Notes under the pieces: generated by a model | Told to the model about the DNA's origin: nothing | Databases searched by the model: none | What the model saw: the letters and a program-made list of their open reading frames with translations, nothing else | Assembly: GCA_025782575.1 (NCBI GenBank) | Contig: JALGYY010000047.1 | Coordinates: 62,001 to 126,000 of the forward strand | Direction of reading: 5' to 3' | DNA from: a bacterium | GTDB lineage: Bacteria; Orphanbacterota; Orphanbacteria; Orphanbacterales; Orphanbacteraceae | Length of the DNA: 64,000 nucleotides | Part shown: positions 50,089 through 59,403 of the stretch, one piece after another | Layout: every line of letters begins with the position of its first letter | Position numbering within the stretch: position 1 is the stretch's first letter | Program-made: the position numbers and the translations under genes

Positions 50089-50960
50089 ATCCTCCATTCG
50101 AGCTGCCCGACCTTTCCGGGCGGGTGGCGATCGTGACCGGCGCAAGCCGGGGTATCGGGAAGGTTGTAGCTCTTCGACTGGCTGAGGCGGGGTGCAACGT
50201 CTGTTGCGCATCCCGATCGGAGGAATCGACGGAGCTGCTCCCCGGGTCGATACATGAGACCAAAGTCGCCATCGAAAAAATGGGGCGAAGAGGGCTCGCT
50301 GTCCCGACCAACGTGCGAAACGAAGACGAAATTCGGTCGATGGTGGCGATCACCGTGAAGGAACTGGGCGGAGTCGATATCGTGATCCACAACGCGGGCG
50401 CACTCTTCTGGAAACCGGTTCATGAGACACCGGTCAAGCGGTTTGATCTCATCATGGATGTGAACGTCCGCGCGTCGTTTATCCTGTGCCATGAAACGAT
50501 TCCGGTCATGAAGGAGCGCGGGGGGGGGAGCATCCTGCTGTTCTCCCCGCCGATCGAACCGGAAGTCATGCCGGGTAAGACCCCCTACTTTCTATCCAAG
50601 TTCGGCATGACCTTGTTGGCGATGGGGCTTGCCGAAGAGGTTCGGGAAGACGGGATCGGCGTCGCGGCTCTCTGGCCTGCTACTCTGATCGAATCACTGG
50701 CGACGATCAACCATCAGCTCGGAACACCGGCCCACTGGCGAAAACCCTCGATCGTGGCGGATGCCGTTCTCGCTCTTCTCGGGCGTGACGATAAAGATTG
50801 GAGCGGCCATTCCTGGATCGATGAGGATGTGCTGCGCGAATCAGGGATTACCGACTTCGATCGATACAACGTCGTGGAGGGGGGTACTCCGATTCCGATC
50901 GTCGGAAAAGATGGAGCGCGGGCGTGGCGCCAGGTCAGCCACAAATTCAGAGACAAATAG
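50016..50960 (+). CDS. HSDL2-like short-chain dehydrogenase
   Basis: Up to 314 residues. NAD(P)-binding motif VAIVTGASRGIGKVVALRLAEAG, NNAG-equivalent IHNAGALFW, active-site Tyr/Lys in YFLSKFG and Ser in LLFSPP. Features such as PVKRFDLIMDVNVRASFILCHETIPVM and the C-terminal WIDEDVLRESGITDFDRYNV match human HSDL2, a peroxisomal/mitochondrial fatty-acid-linked dehydrogenase without its SCP2 domain. The start is uncertain: the ATG at 50016 overlaps the fadE tail and adds about 30 atypical residues. An ATT at 50079 has GGGAG seven bases upstream and would begin the protein just where the family begins. Confidence 0.85.
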   Translation: MQSGKCRPHARRFCYREGSLPIRVDPPFELPDLSGRVAIVTGASRGIGKVVALRLAEAGCNVCCASRSEESTELLPGSIHETKVAIEKMGRRGLAVPTNVRNEDEIRSMVAITVKELGGVDIVIHNAGALFWKPVHETPVKRFDLIMDVNVRASFILCHETIPVMKERGGGSILLFSPPIEPEVMPGKTPYFLSKFGMTLLAMGLAEEVREDGIGVAALWPATLIESLATINHQLGTPAHWRKPSIVADAVLALLGRDDKDWSGHSWIDEDVLRESGITDFDRYNVVEGGTPIPIVGKDGARAWRQVSHKFRDK

Positions 50961-51226
50961 GGCAACGGCAGGACTGATTCCAGAGTCTTTTATGCCCCGG
51001 CGGTTGACGATCCCCTCTTTACATTCGGCGCCCGGTTCCCCATCATCTACGCGGATGATCCAGACCGTGTGGGGCATCTTGCGGTGAGGGCGACTGATCG
51101 TGCAGATCGGCACGCGCCCGGGTATTGGAATGGTGTCGTTTCCTGATCATCTTCGACATCACTTTCCCGGTAAGAATCCCGGGCCGAATCCTCCCGCCTG
51201 GCGCCCCCATTCCTGGGGAGGCAGTC

Positions 51227-51886
51227 GTGATTTCTCGTCATTCTCTCAGAGTGTTCCCTCTACTTGCACTGTTCCTTCTATTTTTCCTCGCCCCGCAGAT
51301 AGAAGCACAGGAAAACGCTCCGCTCAAGATTGAAAGAGGGGAAGCTGTGTTTGAGGGAAAAGTCTCAGAACACTCCTTCTCCCGCAGCATGACAATCAGT
51401 GTGGGGGGCGAGGAATACGAGATGCGGGCGCTCGGTTCGGGTCTTAGAACTAAGTGGAGATTCAAGGTCTACGAAGCGGTTCTTTATGCCGATCGTTCGG
51501 GCGATTTTCACGCAGCCGATCCGGCTGCCGTGGCCCGGCCGGGAGTTGCCAAGAGAATCGAGATGCATTTTCTTCGGGGCGTCGGTGCGGAGAAGATCAG
51601 GAACGCATGGAAAGACGGACTGAATAAGACGATCGACAAAGAACTCGAGGGGACGCTTGACGAAGAGAGAGCGGCGTTCGGCGAGTACTTTCAGGATGAG
51701 CTGAAGAAGCCGGATGTCATCGAGCTCACATGGATTCCCGGCCAGGGTCTTTTTACGACGACCGGGGGAGATTCATTTGACCCGATCGCCAGTCCCGAGT
51801 TCTCCGAGGCGCTCTTTCTCATCTGGCTGGGAGAAGACCCGATTTCCGGCGATCTGCGGAAGGATCTCTTTCGCATCAAGGAGTGA
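51227..51886 (+). CDS. Exported chalcone-isomerase-like protein
   Basis: 219 residues from a GTG with GGGAGG five bases upstream. Signal peptide HSLRVFPLLALFLLFFLAPQIEAQ. The mature part is a chalcone-isomerase-fold domain (Chalcone_3 type): ALGSGLRTKWRFKVYEAVLYADRSGDF, RIEMHFLRGVGAEKIRNAWKDGLNKT, WIPGQGLFTTTGG and FSEALFLIWLGEDPISGDLRKDLF. In plants non-catalytic members of this fold bind fatty acids. Its place among FadE, HSDL2-like and FadL genes makes a periplasmic fatty-acid carrier an appealing idea, not proven. A 266-bp gap (50961-51226) upstream contains no recognised gene. Confidence 0.85.
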   Translation: MISRHSLRVFPLLALFLLFFLAPQIEAQENAPLKIERGEAVFEGKVSEHSFSRSMTISVGGEEYEMRALGSGLRTKWRFKVYEAVLYADRSGDFHAADPAAVARPGVAKRIEMHFLRGVGAEKIRNAWKDGLNKTIDKELEGTLDEERAAFGEYFQDELKKPDVIELTWIPGQGLFTTTGGDSFDPIASPEFSEALFLIWLGEDPISGDLRKDLFRIKE

Positions 51887-51998
51887 GGGGGGGGTGACGG
51901 CCTTTTTCTCTAGGTATGCGATCTTGTTTATGCTAATCATGGACCCACAGGTCCACTTCTCTATTCTCAGCTGTCCCGGCTAACGAAAGGAGGTTCCA

Positions 51999-53348
51999 TT
52001 GAAGCGAACCCTCTTAAATCATTCGCTCGTTCTGCTGCTCGCTGCGAGTGTCCTGGTACCGTCAGTTGCCTACCCGGGTGGATTCAATATCTACGAACAG
52101 GGGAGCAGGGCTACGGCCCTCGGCGGCGCTTTCACGGCGACGGCCGACGATCCTTCGGCGCTCTTCTACAATATGGCGGGTACGGCTTTTCTCCGCGAAG
52201 GCTGGGCGCTTTCCGTGAACGTCTCCCCCGTCCTTCCACGGAACAAGTTCACCCGTGCAATGGGTCGAACGGCAATCGATTTTCCCGGTGATCCGACGGC
52301 CGAGACGAAGGATGCCGTGTTCTTTCCCACCGGGATCTACGTCACCTACCGGCACGATGACATCTGGTCCGCCGGCTTCTCATTCTCCACGCCATACGGA
52401 CTCGGTGTGGAGTGGGATAATCAATCGACGTTCTCCGGAAGAACCGAGAGCGTGAATGCTCAGATCGAGGGGCTCTATTTCTCGCCATCAGTCACTTTCA
52501 GCCCCTGGTCGCACCTTGCGATCGCAGGCGGTTTCAGTCTCGTGAAAACCAGTCTCGAGTTGAACAGCATCCGGACCACGACATTCGGTACGGACAATAC
52601 GACCTACAATATTGCTGATGTCACGCTTGAAGGAACGAGCAGGCTCGGTGTGGGACCCAACGCGGCGATAATGTACAGGCCGAGTGATCGCTGGTCATTC
52701 GGTGTCAATTATCGCGGCGGCGTGTTGAATGAGTTCCGGGATGATGACGCTGAATTCGTGCAGCGGACGACCGGAATCGGACCTGTGGATGACGCCGTCG
52801 CGGCTGAGCTCGCCTTCCTGAATACGAAGAGTGCCAATGCCGATATTGAATTTCCGGCTATCTTGATGACAGGTGCGCGGTATGAGGTGAACGAAGATTT
52901 CGGCCTCATGGTCGATTTCATCTGGTTCGACTGGAGTTCATTCGAGGAGATCAGGCTCGTCTTTTCCGACCCGGACATTGTCGGAGGAGATCCCACTTCC
53001 GTGGCGCAGGTCATACGGGAAGACTACAGTGACGGCCAGCAGTGGAGGTTCGGTGCCGAGTACCGCATTTCTCCGAAGCTTCGGGGAATGGTCGGATTCG
53101 CTTATGACAATACGCCCCAGCCGACCGGAAGTGTCAGTCCGCTTCTCCCGGATGCGAATCGCCTCGACTACAGCTTAGGGCTCACCTGGGAGAAAGAAAA
53201 TCTCGAGATCACCGCGGGATACATGTTCGTCGACTTTGATGAACGGTCAACCGTGGTAGACGGCGTAGGTCAGAGCTTCGAAGGATTCGACGGCACCTAC
53301 ACGGCTCTCGTTCATATCCCGACGATCGGGTTTTCCTACTACTTCTAG
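51999..53348 (+). CDS. fadL: FadL/TodX-family outer-membrane fatty acid transporter
   Basis: 449 residues from a TTG start with AAAGGAGG six bases upstream. Signal peptide LVLLLAASVLVPSVAYP. The mature N-terminus GGFNIYEQGSRATALGGAFTATADDPSALFYNMAG is the OMPP1/FadL hatch with its NPAG-like NMAG motif. Fourteen-strand barrel-type sequence follows, ending FSYYF with the terminal Phe. It lets long-chain fatty acids or hydrocarbons cross the outer membrane by lateral diffusion. It lies in the beta-oxidation locus and is probably co-transcribed with the GDSL lipoprotein that follows after ten bases. Confidence 0.94.
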   Translation: MKRTLLNHSLVLLLAASVLVPSVAYPGGFNIYEQGSRATALGGAFTATADDPSALFYNMAGTAFLREGWALSVNVSPVLPRNKFTRAMGRTAIDFPGDPTAETKDAVFFPTGIYVTYRHDDIWSAGFSFSTPYGLGVEWDNQSTFSGRTESVNAQIEGLYFSPSVTFSPWSHLAIAGGFSLVKTSLELNSIRTTTFGTDNTTYNIADVTLEGTSRLGVGPNAAIMYRPSDRWSFGVNYRGGVLNEFRDDDAEFVQRTTGIGPVDDAVAAELAFLNTKSANADIEFPAILMTGARYEVNEDFGLMVDFIWFDWSSFEEIRLVFSDPDIVGGDPTSVAQVIREDYSDGQQWRFGAEYRISPKLRGMVGFAYDNTPQPTGSVSPLLPDANRLDYSLGLTWEKENLEITAGYMFVDFDERSTVVDGVGQSFEGFDGTYTALVHIPTIGFSYYF

Positions 53349-53358
53349 GGGGACTGCC

Positions 53359-54762
53359 ATGCGGCACATGCGAATAAAAGCTTTTGTGGGACTTGTAGCC
53401 TGCGTCGGATTGATCGCCGGTTGCTCCCTCGATGAACCTGCCACGCCGACAGCGAACATGAATCAGCTTACCGAGCGATACGGCGCGCTCGGTAACAGTC
53501 TGACAGCCGGATTCATGGGGGGCGCTCTCTTCAATGACGGTCAGATGGCCGGGTATCCTTACTTGATCTCCCGTCAGATGGGGATCGAGAAGTTCGAGAT
53601 GCCCCTTGTCGACCAGCCGGGAATCGGTGCGCCGAACTCCCTCGGCATTCCCCAGGGAATGTTCTACGTCGATGAGTTTGGAGTGATCACAACAGACAAC
53701 GTTCTCGATCCCGTCGGGTTGCTTCTGAATTCCCTTCATCCTGTCGGGTACGACAATCTGGGAATCCCGGGGGCGACGACCTTCGATCTGGCGAACGCGA
53801 CCAGCGCCGCCACGAGCCAGTCAGGTGGAAATCTGTTCTTCGATCTCATCTTGAGAAACTCGGCGCTTCCGCCGTTCAATACGACTCAGCTCGATCAGAT
53901 GATGGCGCTCGCGCCCGACTATCTCTCGCTCTGGGTCGGAGCGAACGACGTTCTCGGTGGCGCTGCGGGCGGGAATCCGGTGGCGGGAGTCAATATTACG
54001 CCGGGCTCTGTCTGGCCGACTCTTTTTACTCCGATACTCGACGCGATCGAAATGATCCCTGGCGTTCATGTTGTGCTCGGAAACATTCCGAGTATTCCGT
54101 CGGCTCCCTTCTTCACGACCATCCCAGTAGTTGCGGATGTGCCGGGAATCGGTTCATTCCGATGGGCCATGGATGAAGACACGGACGATGATCCGGTGAT
54201 ATTCGTTCTGATTACGGCGCCGGTTGCGGACCCGGCTGAGCAGCCGAATTACATCGCGGAACTCGGCGGAACGAAGTCACTGGGAGGCCAGTACACCCTT
54301 ACCCAGAGCGAGGTTGATCTCCTCGACGCCACGGTGGACGCCATCAACTCCACCATCGCTTCCGAAGCGGCGGCCAGGGGTTGGGGGCTTGCCGATATCC
54401 ACGCCTTGATGAGTAGTTTGCCTAATGACATGAGTGATCCTGCAACATTTGGTAGGCTGAACAGTGTATTTCCGTGGGGCGCGGCGGGCCAGAATGTGTT
54501 CAGTGCATTCAGCCTGGACGCGATTCATCCGAGCGAGAAGGGTTACGCAAGTGTGGCTAACTTCTTCATCGATGCGTTCAACGACACATATGAGATGTCG
54601 ATTCCGGCGGTCGATGAAGGTGCTGTTACAAACGTGATCGGCTTTGCAAACTCGCCCGGTTTTGTGCCCCCTCGTGGCCGGCAGGCCAGTGCGCCGCTTT
54701 ACAGCGCGGAGGGACGGGATGCATTGATCGGCCTCGTCGAACTGTTGGGAGCCGATCAATAG
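53359..54762 (+). CDS. SGNH/GDSL-family lipase-like lipoprotein
   Basis: 467 residues. Lipobox IAGC (Cys22) anchors it to a membrane. The SGNH hydrolase fold is shown by block I YGALGNSLTAGF (nucleophile Ser in GNSLT instead of GDSL), block III LSLWVGANDVLGG (Asn) and block V LDAIHPSEKGYASVANFF (Asp and His). It likely releases fatty acids from esters at the cell surface, supplying FadL encoded just upstream. The insertion between blocks I and III is longer than in esterases such as TesA. The gene ends 34 bases before a strong terminator. Confidence 0.9.
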   Translation: MRHMRIKAFVGLVACVGLIAGCSLDEPATPTANMNQLTERYGALGNSLTAGFMGGALFNDGQMAGYPYLISRQMGIEKFEMPLVDQPGIGAPNSLGIPQGMFYVDEFGVITTDNVLDPVGLLLNSLHPVGYDNLGIPGATTFDLANATSAATSQSGGNLFFDLILRNSALPPFNTTQLDQMMALAPDYLSLWVGANDVLGGAAGGNPVAGVNITPGSVWPTLFTPILDAIEMIPGVHVVLGNIPSIPSAPFFTTIPVVADVPGIGSFRWAMDEDTDDDPVIFVLITAPVADPAEQPNYIAELGGTKSLGGQYTLTQSEVDLLDATVDAINSTIASEAAARGWGLADIHALMSSLPNDMSDPATFGRLNSVFPWGAAGQNVFSAFSLDAIHPSEKGYASVANFFIDAFNDTYEMSIPAVDEGAVTNVIGFANSPGFVPPRGRQASAPLYSAEGRDALIGLVELLGADQ

Positions 54763-54796
54763 GCTATCGACAATAGAACGTAATTGAATAATATAT

Positions 54797-54829
54797 AAAG
54801 GGCTCCGCGCCGGTTGCGCGGAGCCCTTT
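54797..54829 (+). terminator. Strong intrinsic terminator of the fad locus
   Basis: AAAGGGCTCCGCGC and GCGCGGAGCCCTTT form a perfect 14-base stem around a five-base loop (CGGTT), with T residues at the outer end and A residues at the start, so it can stop transcription in both directions. It closes the fadL-GDSL unit and protects the convergent TPR gene at 54875. Confidence 0.93.
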
Positions 54830-54874
54830 CGATTCGATCCTTCCAGCTGACTCTCTCCAGCACTCCTCCTTAGG

Positions 54875-55918
54875 TTAAGGGTTCGTACTCGCGATCTCAG
54901 CTTCCCGCTCCGAAGGCGCCCACGCCCCGGCGATCATTTCGAGATCGATCTCCGGTTCGTTTTCAGCGTCCGCCAGCGCGGAAACCCGAACATAACTGTC
55001 GAATGCCTTCTCGTATGTACTGTCCAGTTCGAAGGCAAGGGCAAAGGACTCCGCGGCGAGAGCAGCATGTCCAGTTCGCTCAAGCGCCACGGCGAGGTTG
55101 TTCTGAAAGACGGCGACTCCGTTGTCGATCGAAACCGCCTTGGCGAGCGGCGGAAGAGCCTCTTCGAACCGCTCCCCCTCGATGTAGATCAGGCCTAGAT
55201 TATTCAGAGACCAGGCATCCGTCCCGTTCCAGGTGAGGGCGTTGTGGTAGGCGTCGATCGCCTCTTCGATCAGGCCGAGACTGTGAGCGGCCCGGCCCTG
55301 TACGCGATAGGCGTTGCCGTTGGTCGGGTCGAGCTCGATCGCAACGCGAATCGGTTCGAGTGCCTCCTCATACTGCTTCTGCTCGATCCGAACTCGGGCG
55401 AGGTTTACCATGCTCTTCAGATGACCGGGGTTGATCGTGAGCGCATCGCCGAGCGCACCGGCCGCCTCTTCCAACCTGTCAGCCTTCCAGAGCGAGAGCC
55501 CCCGCATGTAGTGTCCCCATGCGTTGTCAGGCTTCTGGGCCGTGTAAGTCGTAAAGAGATCGACAGCGTGTTCGTAGTCGGCTTCAAAAAACGCCGCTTC
55601 CGCTTCGGTGTATGTAACGGGTGCAGGCGGACCGCTGATTTCAGGCGTCTCGATCTCGGCGGGTTCGATTGCGGCGATCTCGCTCTCCTCCGACGCGACA
55701 AGCGTGGCGGGAGGGGCGGCCCTCTCCACGCGGGAGGCGGCGAGAGCGACAGTCTGCCTGCCACTCAGTGATACCGCCTCACTCGCTTCGTCCGAGTCTC
55801 CACCGGTCAGTGCGAGACCGAGAGCGATCAGACCCGCCACGCCCACCACACTCACGATCGCCGCTCCCAGAAACCCTCTTTCCCTCTCTCGATTCGATTG
55901 CCATTCCATCTTCTGCAT
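54875..55918 (-). CDS. Membrane-anchored TPR protein
   Basis: 347 residues. A positively charged start is followed by one membrane helix (about 16-39, LGAAIVSVVGVAGLIALGLAL), an Ala/Glu/Pro-rich linker (45-100), and six or so TPR units (about 103-320; for example NAWGHYMRGLSLWKADRLEEAAGALGDALTINPGHLKSMVNLARVRIEQKQYEEAL). Bitopic with the TPRs outside the cytosol. It would scaffold other proteins; partner unknown. GGAG lies six bases before the ATG. It stands alone on its strand between two plus-strand units. Confidence 0.86.
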   Translation of the reverse strand: MQKMEWQSNRERERGFLGAAIVSVVGVAGLIALGLALTGGDSDEASEAVSLSGRQTVALAASRVERAAPPATLVASEESEIAAIEPAEIETPEISGPPAPVTYTEAEAAFFEADYEHAVDLFTTYTAQKPDNAWGHYMRGLSLWKADRLEEAAGALGDALTINPGHLKSMVNLARVRIEQKQYEEALEPIRVAIELDPTNGNAYRVQGRAAHSLGLIEEAIDAYHNALTWNGTDAWSLNNLGLIYIEGERFEEALPPLAKAVSIDNGVAVFQNNLAVALERTGHAALAAESFALAFELDSTYEKAFDSYVRVSALADAENEPEIDLEMIAGAWAPSEREAEIASTNP

Positions 55919-56088
55919 GACCTTCTCCTTTCCCTTTCAGGGGATCGCAACTGCAGGAGTGGTACTGCAAGCACCGGGCCGCAGCGAAGTGTGGGGAGCC
56001 GAATCAACGTAATGGAAGGGGCGACGCGAGCTTACGGATGATGGCCGGGCGCATCGCTGGAGAGGGCGCCCGACTATCAGGCTTGAAT

Positions 56089-56128
56089 GTGTACCTGCGG
56101 ACACGAGGGTTTGTGTTCGGCCGGACAC
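56089..56128. promoter_or_regulatory. Tandem GTGT-N8-ACAC motifs in a divergent promoter
   Basis: The 302-bp region between the TPR gene (start 55918, minus) and the gene at 56221 (plus) contains GTGTACCTGCGGACAC at 56089-56104 and GTGTTCGGCCGGACAC at 56113-56128. Each has GTGT/ACAC arms around eight bases, and they are offset by exactly 24 bases. Such spacing suits a protein binding two helical faces. No -35/-10 match or gene is evident in the rest of the gap. Confidence 0.4.
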
Positions 56129-56220
56129 GGTAGGTGTGAGGTTCCCCCGACGTCGCCCCCGGCTTGCCAACCGGTCCGCTTCCTGTCAGTCTGAGCCTGG
56201 GACTGTTGGAGGCGGCGACG

Positions 56221-57708
56221 ATGATGAAAGAGAACACAGAGACATTGGTAGCTAAACTAACACCGATCTTGAACGACCCTTCTTTTCAGGAGCAATTCCC
56301 CGGCGTCGATCTCCGAATCGCCCCCTCGATCTCCTTCGACAAGAAACCTGCAGGTGAAGAGATCCGGACATTGGCGGAACGATTCAAGGTGCCGGTCCGG
56401 CTGATCACCAATGAAACCGAATGGGCTCTTCCGAACGACGCGCCTGCGATAGAGGCGCGTGCGGAATCACTGGCTGCAGCCATCGACTCCCTCTGGGGAG
56501 AGGTCGAAGCCGCCGCCACCCCGCCTCGCCTGACCATTCAGGAAATCCCAGGCGCCGTACACGGGGACCGTTACTATCCTCACATCTCCGGACTGCTCCA
56601 GAGCGAAAATCATTATCCCGTTTCATACATGAAACCGGGCGATGGAATCGCGTACACATCTCTCGGCCTCGGTTACGGGAATCGTGCCGGCTTGAAAGCG
56701 GTTCGTTTTTCCCCCGCCTATCCTGAGTTGATGCCCGACTTCAGCATGCCCCAGGATATCGTCAAGAATTCGCAGCGAATGTTTTTCGGGGTCAACCTGT
56801 CAGAGGGCCACTCTCCAGCCACCGCCGCCGGTCCCTCCGAGTACACCCTCGAAGAGGCGTTCCAGGACGGCACGCTCGCGCCTGTGGGAGGCGTCTATTC
56901 AATCGAGAATCAGATGGTCTACCCCGGTGTCTATCGAAAGGGTGTCAAGGTCGTGACGTTCGCTTCAGTTTTGCGAGGGGGCGATTTTCCTCTCCCCGGA
57001 ATACTGAAGGGATTGCTGCAGAAGGCGAGGGAAGCAGGTCTCCCTCCACTCTCAATCGAGTTTTCAGTCATGCTGAAGGAGAGGGGCGACAAAGAGGGAA
57101 TGCACCGGTTTGTAATCGAGCAGGTCAATTGCCAGCGTGCGGCGCCGCCGAAATCGGAAGGACCCGATCTCGCCGACCTCCCGGCACTCGGTCCCCGATC
57201 GATCTGCACATCTGTCGGCACTCTCGGCGATGGCTCATTCCCGAATGTGCGTGACATACTGTGTGTCTGCCCCGACCGGCTCGATCGATCGATGACCCGC
57301 GAGATTGCAGATGAAGTGGGCGCGTTCAACGAGCGGCTTCTCGAAAGTAAGCGCCCCTTCGTGCTGATCGGTTCCGGCCGGTGGGGAACGAGTGACAAGT
57401 ATCTCGGTATTCCCGTCAACTGGCATCAGATCTCGGGTGCGTGCATCCAGGTCGAGGCGGGCCTGGATGATTTCAATGTGGACAGTTCCAGAGGAACCCA
57501 CTTCTTTCGGGAGCTTACTTTTCACCGGATCGGGACGATGCACATCAGTCTGGAGAGGGAGGGAGACGAGGTCGACTGGGATTGGCTGCAAAGCAGACCG
57601 GTTGAATCAGAAGGGAAGTTCGTCCGTCATCTCATGTTCAAGATGCCGCTTTCGATCCGAATCGACGGCCTCACCGGCCGGGGAGCGATCCTGAAACCGG
57701 TCGACTGA
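56221..57708 (+). CDS. Stand-alone domain related to the C-terminus of PEP/pyruvate-binding proteins
   Basis: 495 residues; ATG with GGAGG eight bases upstream. The sequence IQEIPGAVHGDRYYPHISGLLQSENHYPVSYMKPGDGIAYTSLGLG and RPFVLIGSGRWGTSDKYLGIPVNWHQISGACIQVEAGLDDFNVDSSRGTHFFREL resembles the long C-terminal region of large PEP/pyruvate-binding-domain proteins (PPS-like) seen in Bacteroidetes and relatives. The ATP-grasp part and swivelling His domain that such proteins carry in front are absent, replaced by about 100 residues of unique sequence. The biochemical role of the isolated part is unknown. No neighbouring PPS-type gene is visible. Confidence 0.75.
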   Translation: MMKENTETLVAKLTPILNDPSFQEQFPGVDLRIAPSISFDKKPAGEEIRTLAERFKVPVRLITNETEWALPNDAPAIEARAESLAAAIDSLWGEVEAAATPPRLTIQEIPGAVHGDRYYPHISGLLQSENHYPVSYMKPGDGIAYTSLGLGYGNRAGLKAVRFSPAYPELMPDFSMPQDIVKNSQRMFFGVNLSEGHSPATAAGPSEYTLEEAFQDGTLAPVGGVYSIENQMVYPGVYRKGVKVVTFASVLRGGDFPLPGILKGLLQKAREAGLPPLSIEFSVMLKERGDKEGMHRFVIEQVNCQRAAPPKSEGPDLADLPALGPRSICTSVGTLGDGSFPNVRDILCVCPDRLDRSMTREIADEVGAFNERLLESKRPFVLIGSGRWGTSDKYLGIPVNWHQISGACIQVEAGLDDFNVDSSRGTHFFRELTFHRIGTMHISLEREGDEVDWDWLQSRPVESEGKFVRHLMFKMPLSIRIDGLTGRGAILKPVD

Positions 57709-57766
57709 CCAGGGCCGCCGCCCTCACCAATTTCGCCCCTCTGATCCAGGCTCACCGCCTCGCAAC

Positions 57767-57800
57767 AAAAAACGGTGGAGCGACTTTCATCGCCCCACCG
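57767..57800 (-). terminator. Intrinsic terminator of gdhA
   Basis: On the minus strand CGGTGGGGCGA and TCGCTCCACCG form an 11-base stem with one mismatch around a six-base loop, followed by a six-T tract (read from 57772 to 57767). It is 40 bases after the gdhA stop. Confidence 0.9.
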
Positions 57801-57840
57801 CTGAAACTGGAATCGCTTGATTCCTTATTTCCGAACTGAT

Positions 57841-59220
<1,380 letters not shown>

Positions 59221-59245
59221 CTATACCTGCGGACGTATTGCTTAT

Positions 59246-59266
59246 TGCCTAGTGCCACATGCCTAG
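59246..59266. promoter_or_regulatory. Direct repeats upstream of gdhA
   Basis: TGCCTAG occurs at 59246-59252 and 59260-59266, start to start 14 bases apart, 44-64 bases before the gdhA ATG. The area between the NtrC-like gene (stop 59404) and gdhA (start 59202) is otherwise AT-richer and without genes. A role in regulation of gdhA is possible; the family of the binding protein is unknown. Confidence 0.3.
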
Positions 59267-59403
59267 CGCAATCCAACGGATAAGGTCGATAATTCTACCC
59301 TAATCGGCTAGGAAAATCGTACTTTCCGAGGCTAAAAAGAGCCTATTTCTGCGCATTTCAGAGGGGATCGGCTCCCGAGGGGAGGAGGGGGCGGGAATTT
59401 CGA

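Noticed and set aside
51940-51955. TGGACC-CACA-GGTCCA hairpin before fadL as a terminator or operator.
   Set aside because: The stem is only six bases, lacks a T-tract and has no similar copy near the other fad genes.
55919-56220. Short open frames in the divergent gap before 56221, including an in-frame TTG extension at 56164.
   Set aside because: The ATG at 56221 has a good ribosome site, and the extension shows no conserved sequence; the other small frames have no support.
59240-59275. TGGCAC on the minus strand upstream of gdhA as a possible sigma-54 promoter for the NtrC-type regulator.
   Set aside because: The -24-like half is present, but the required TTGC at the -12 position is absent (AATA instead).
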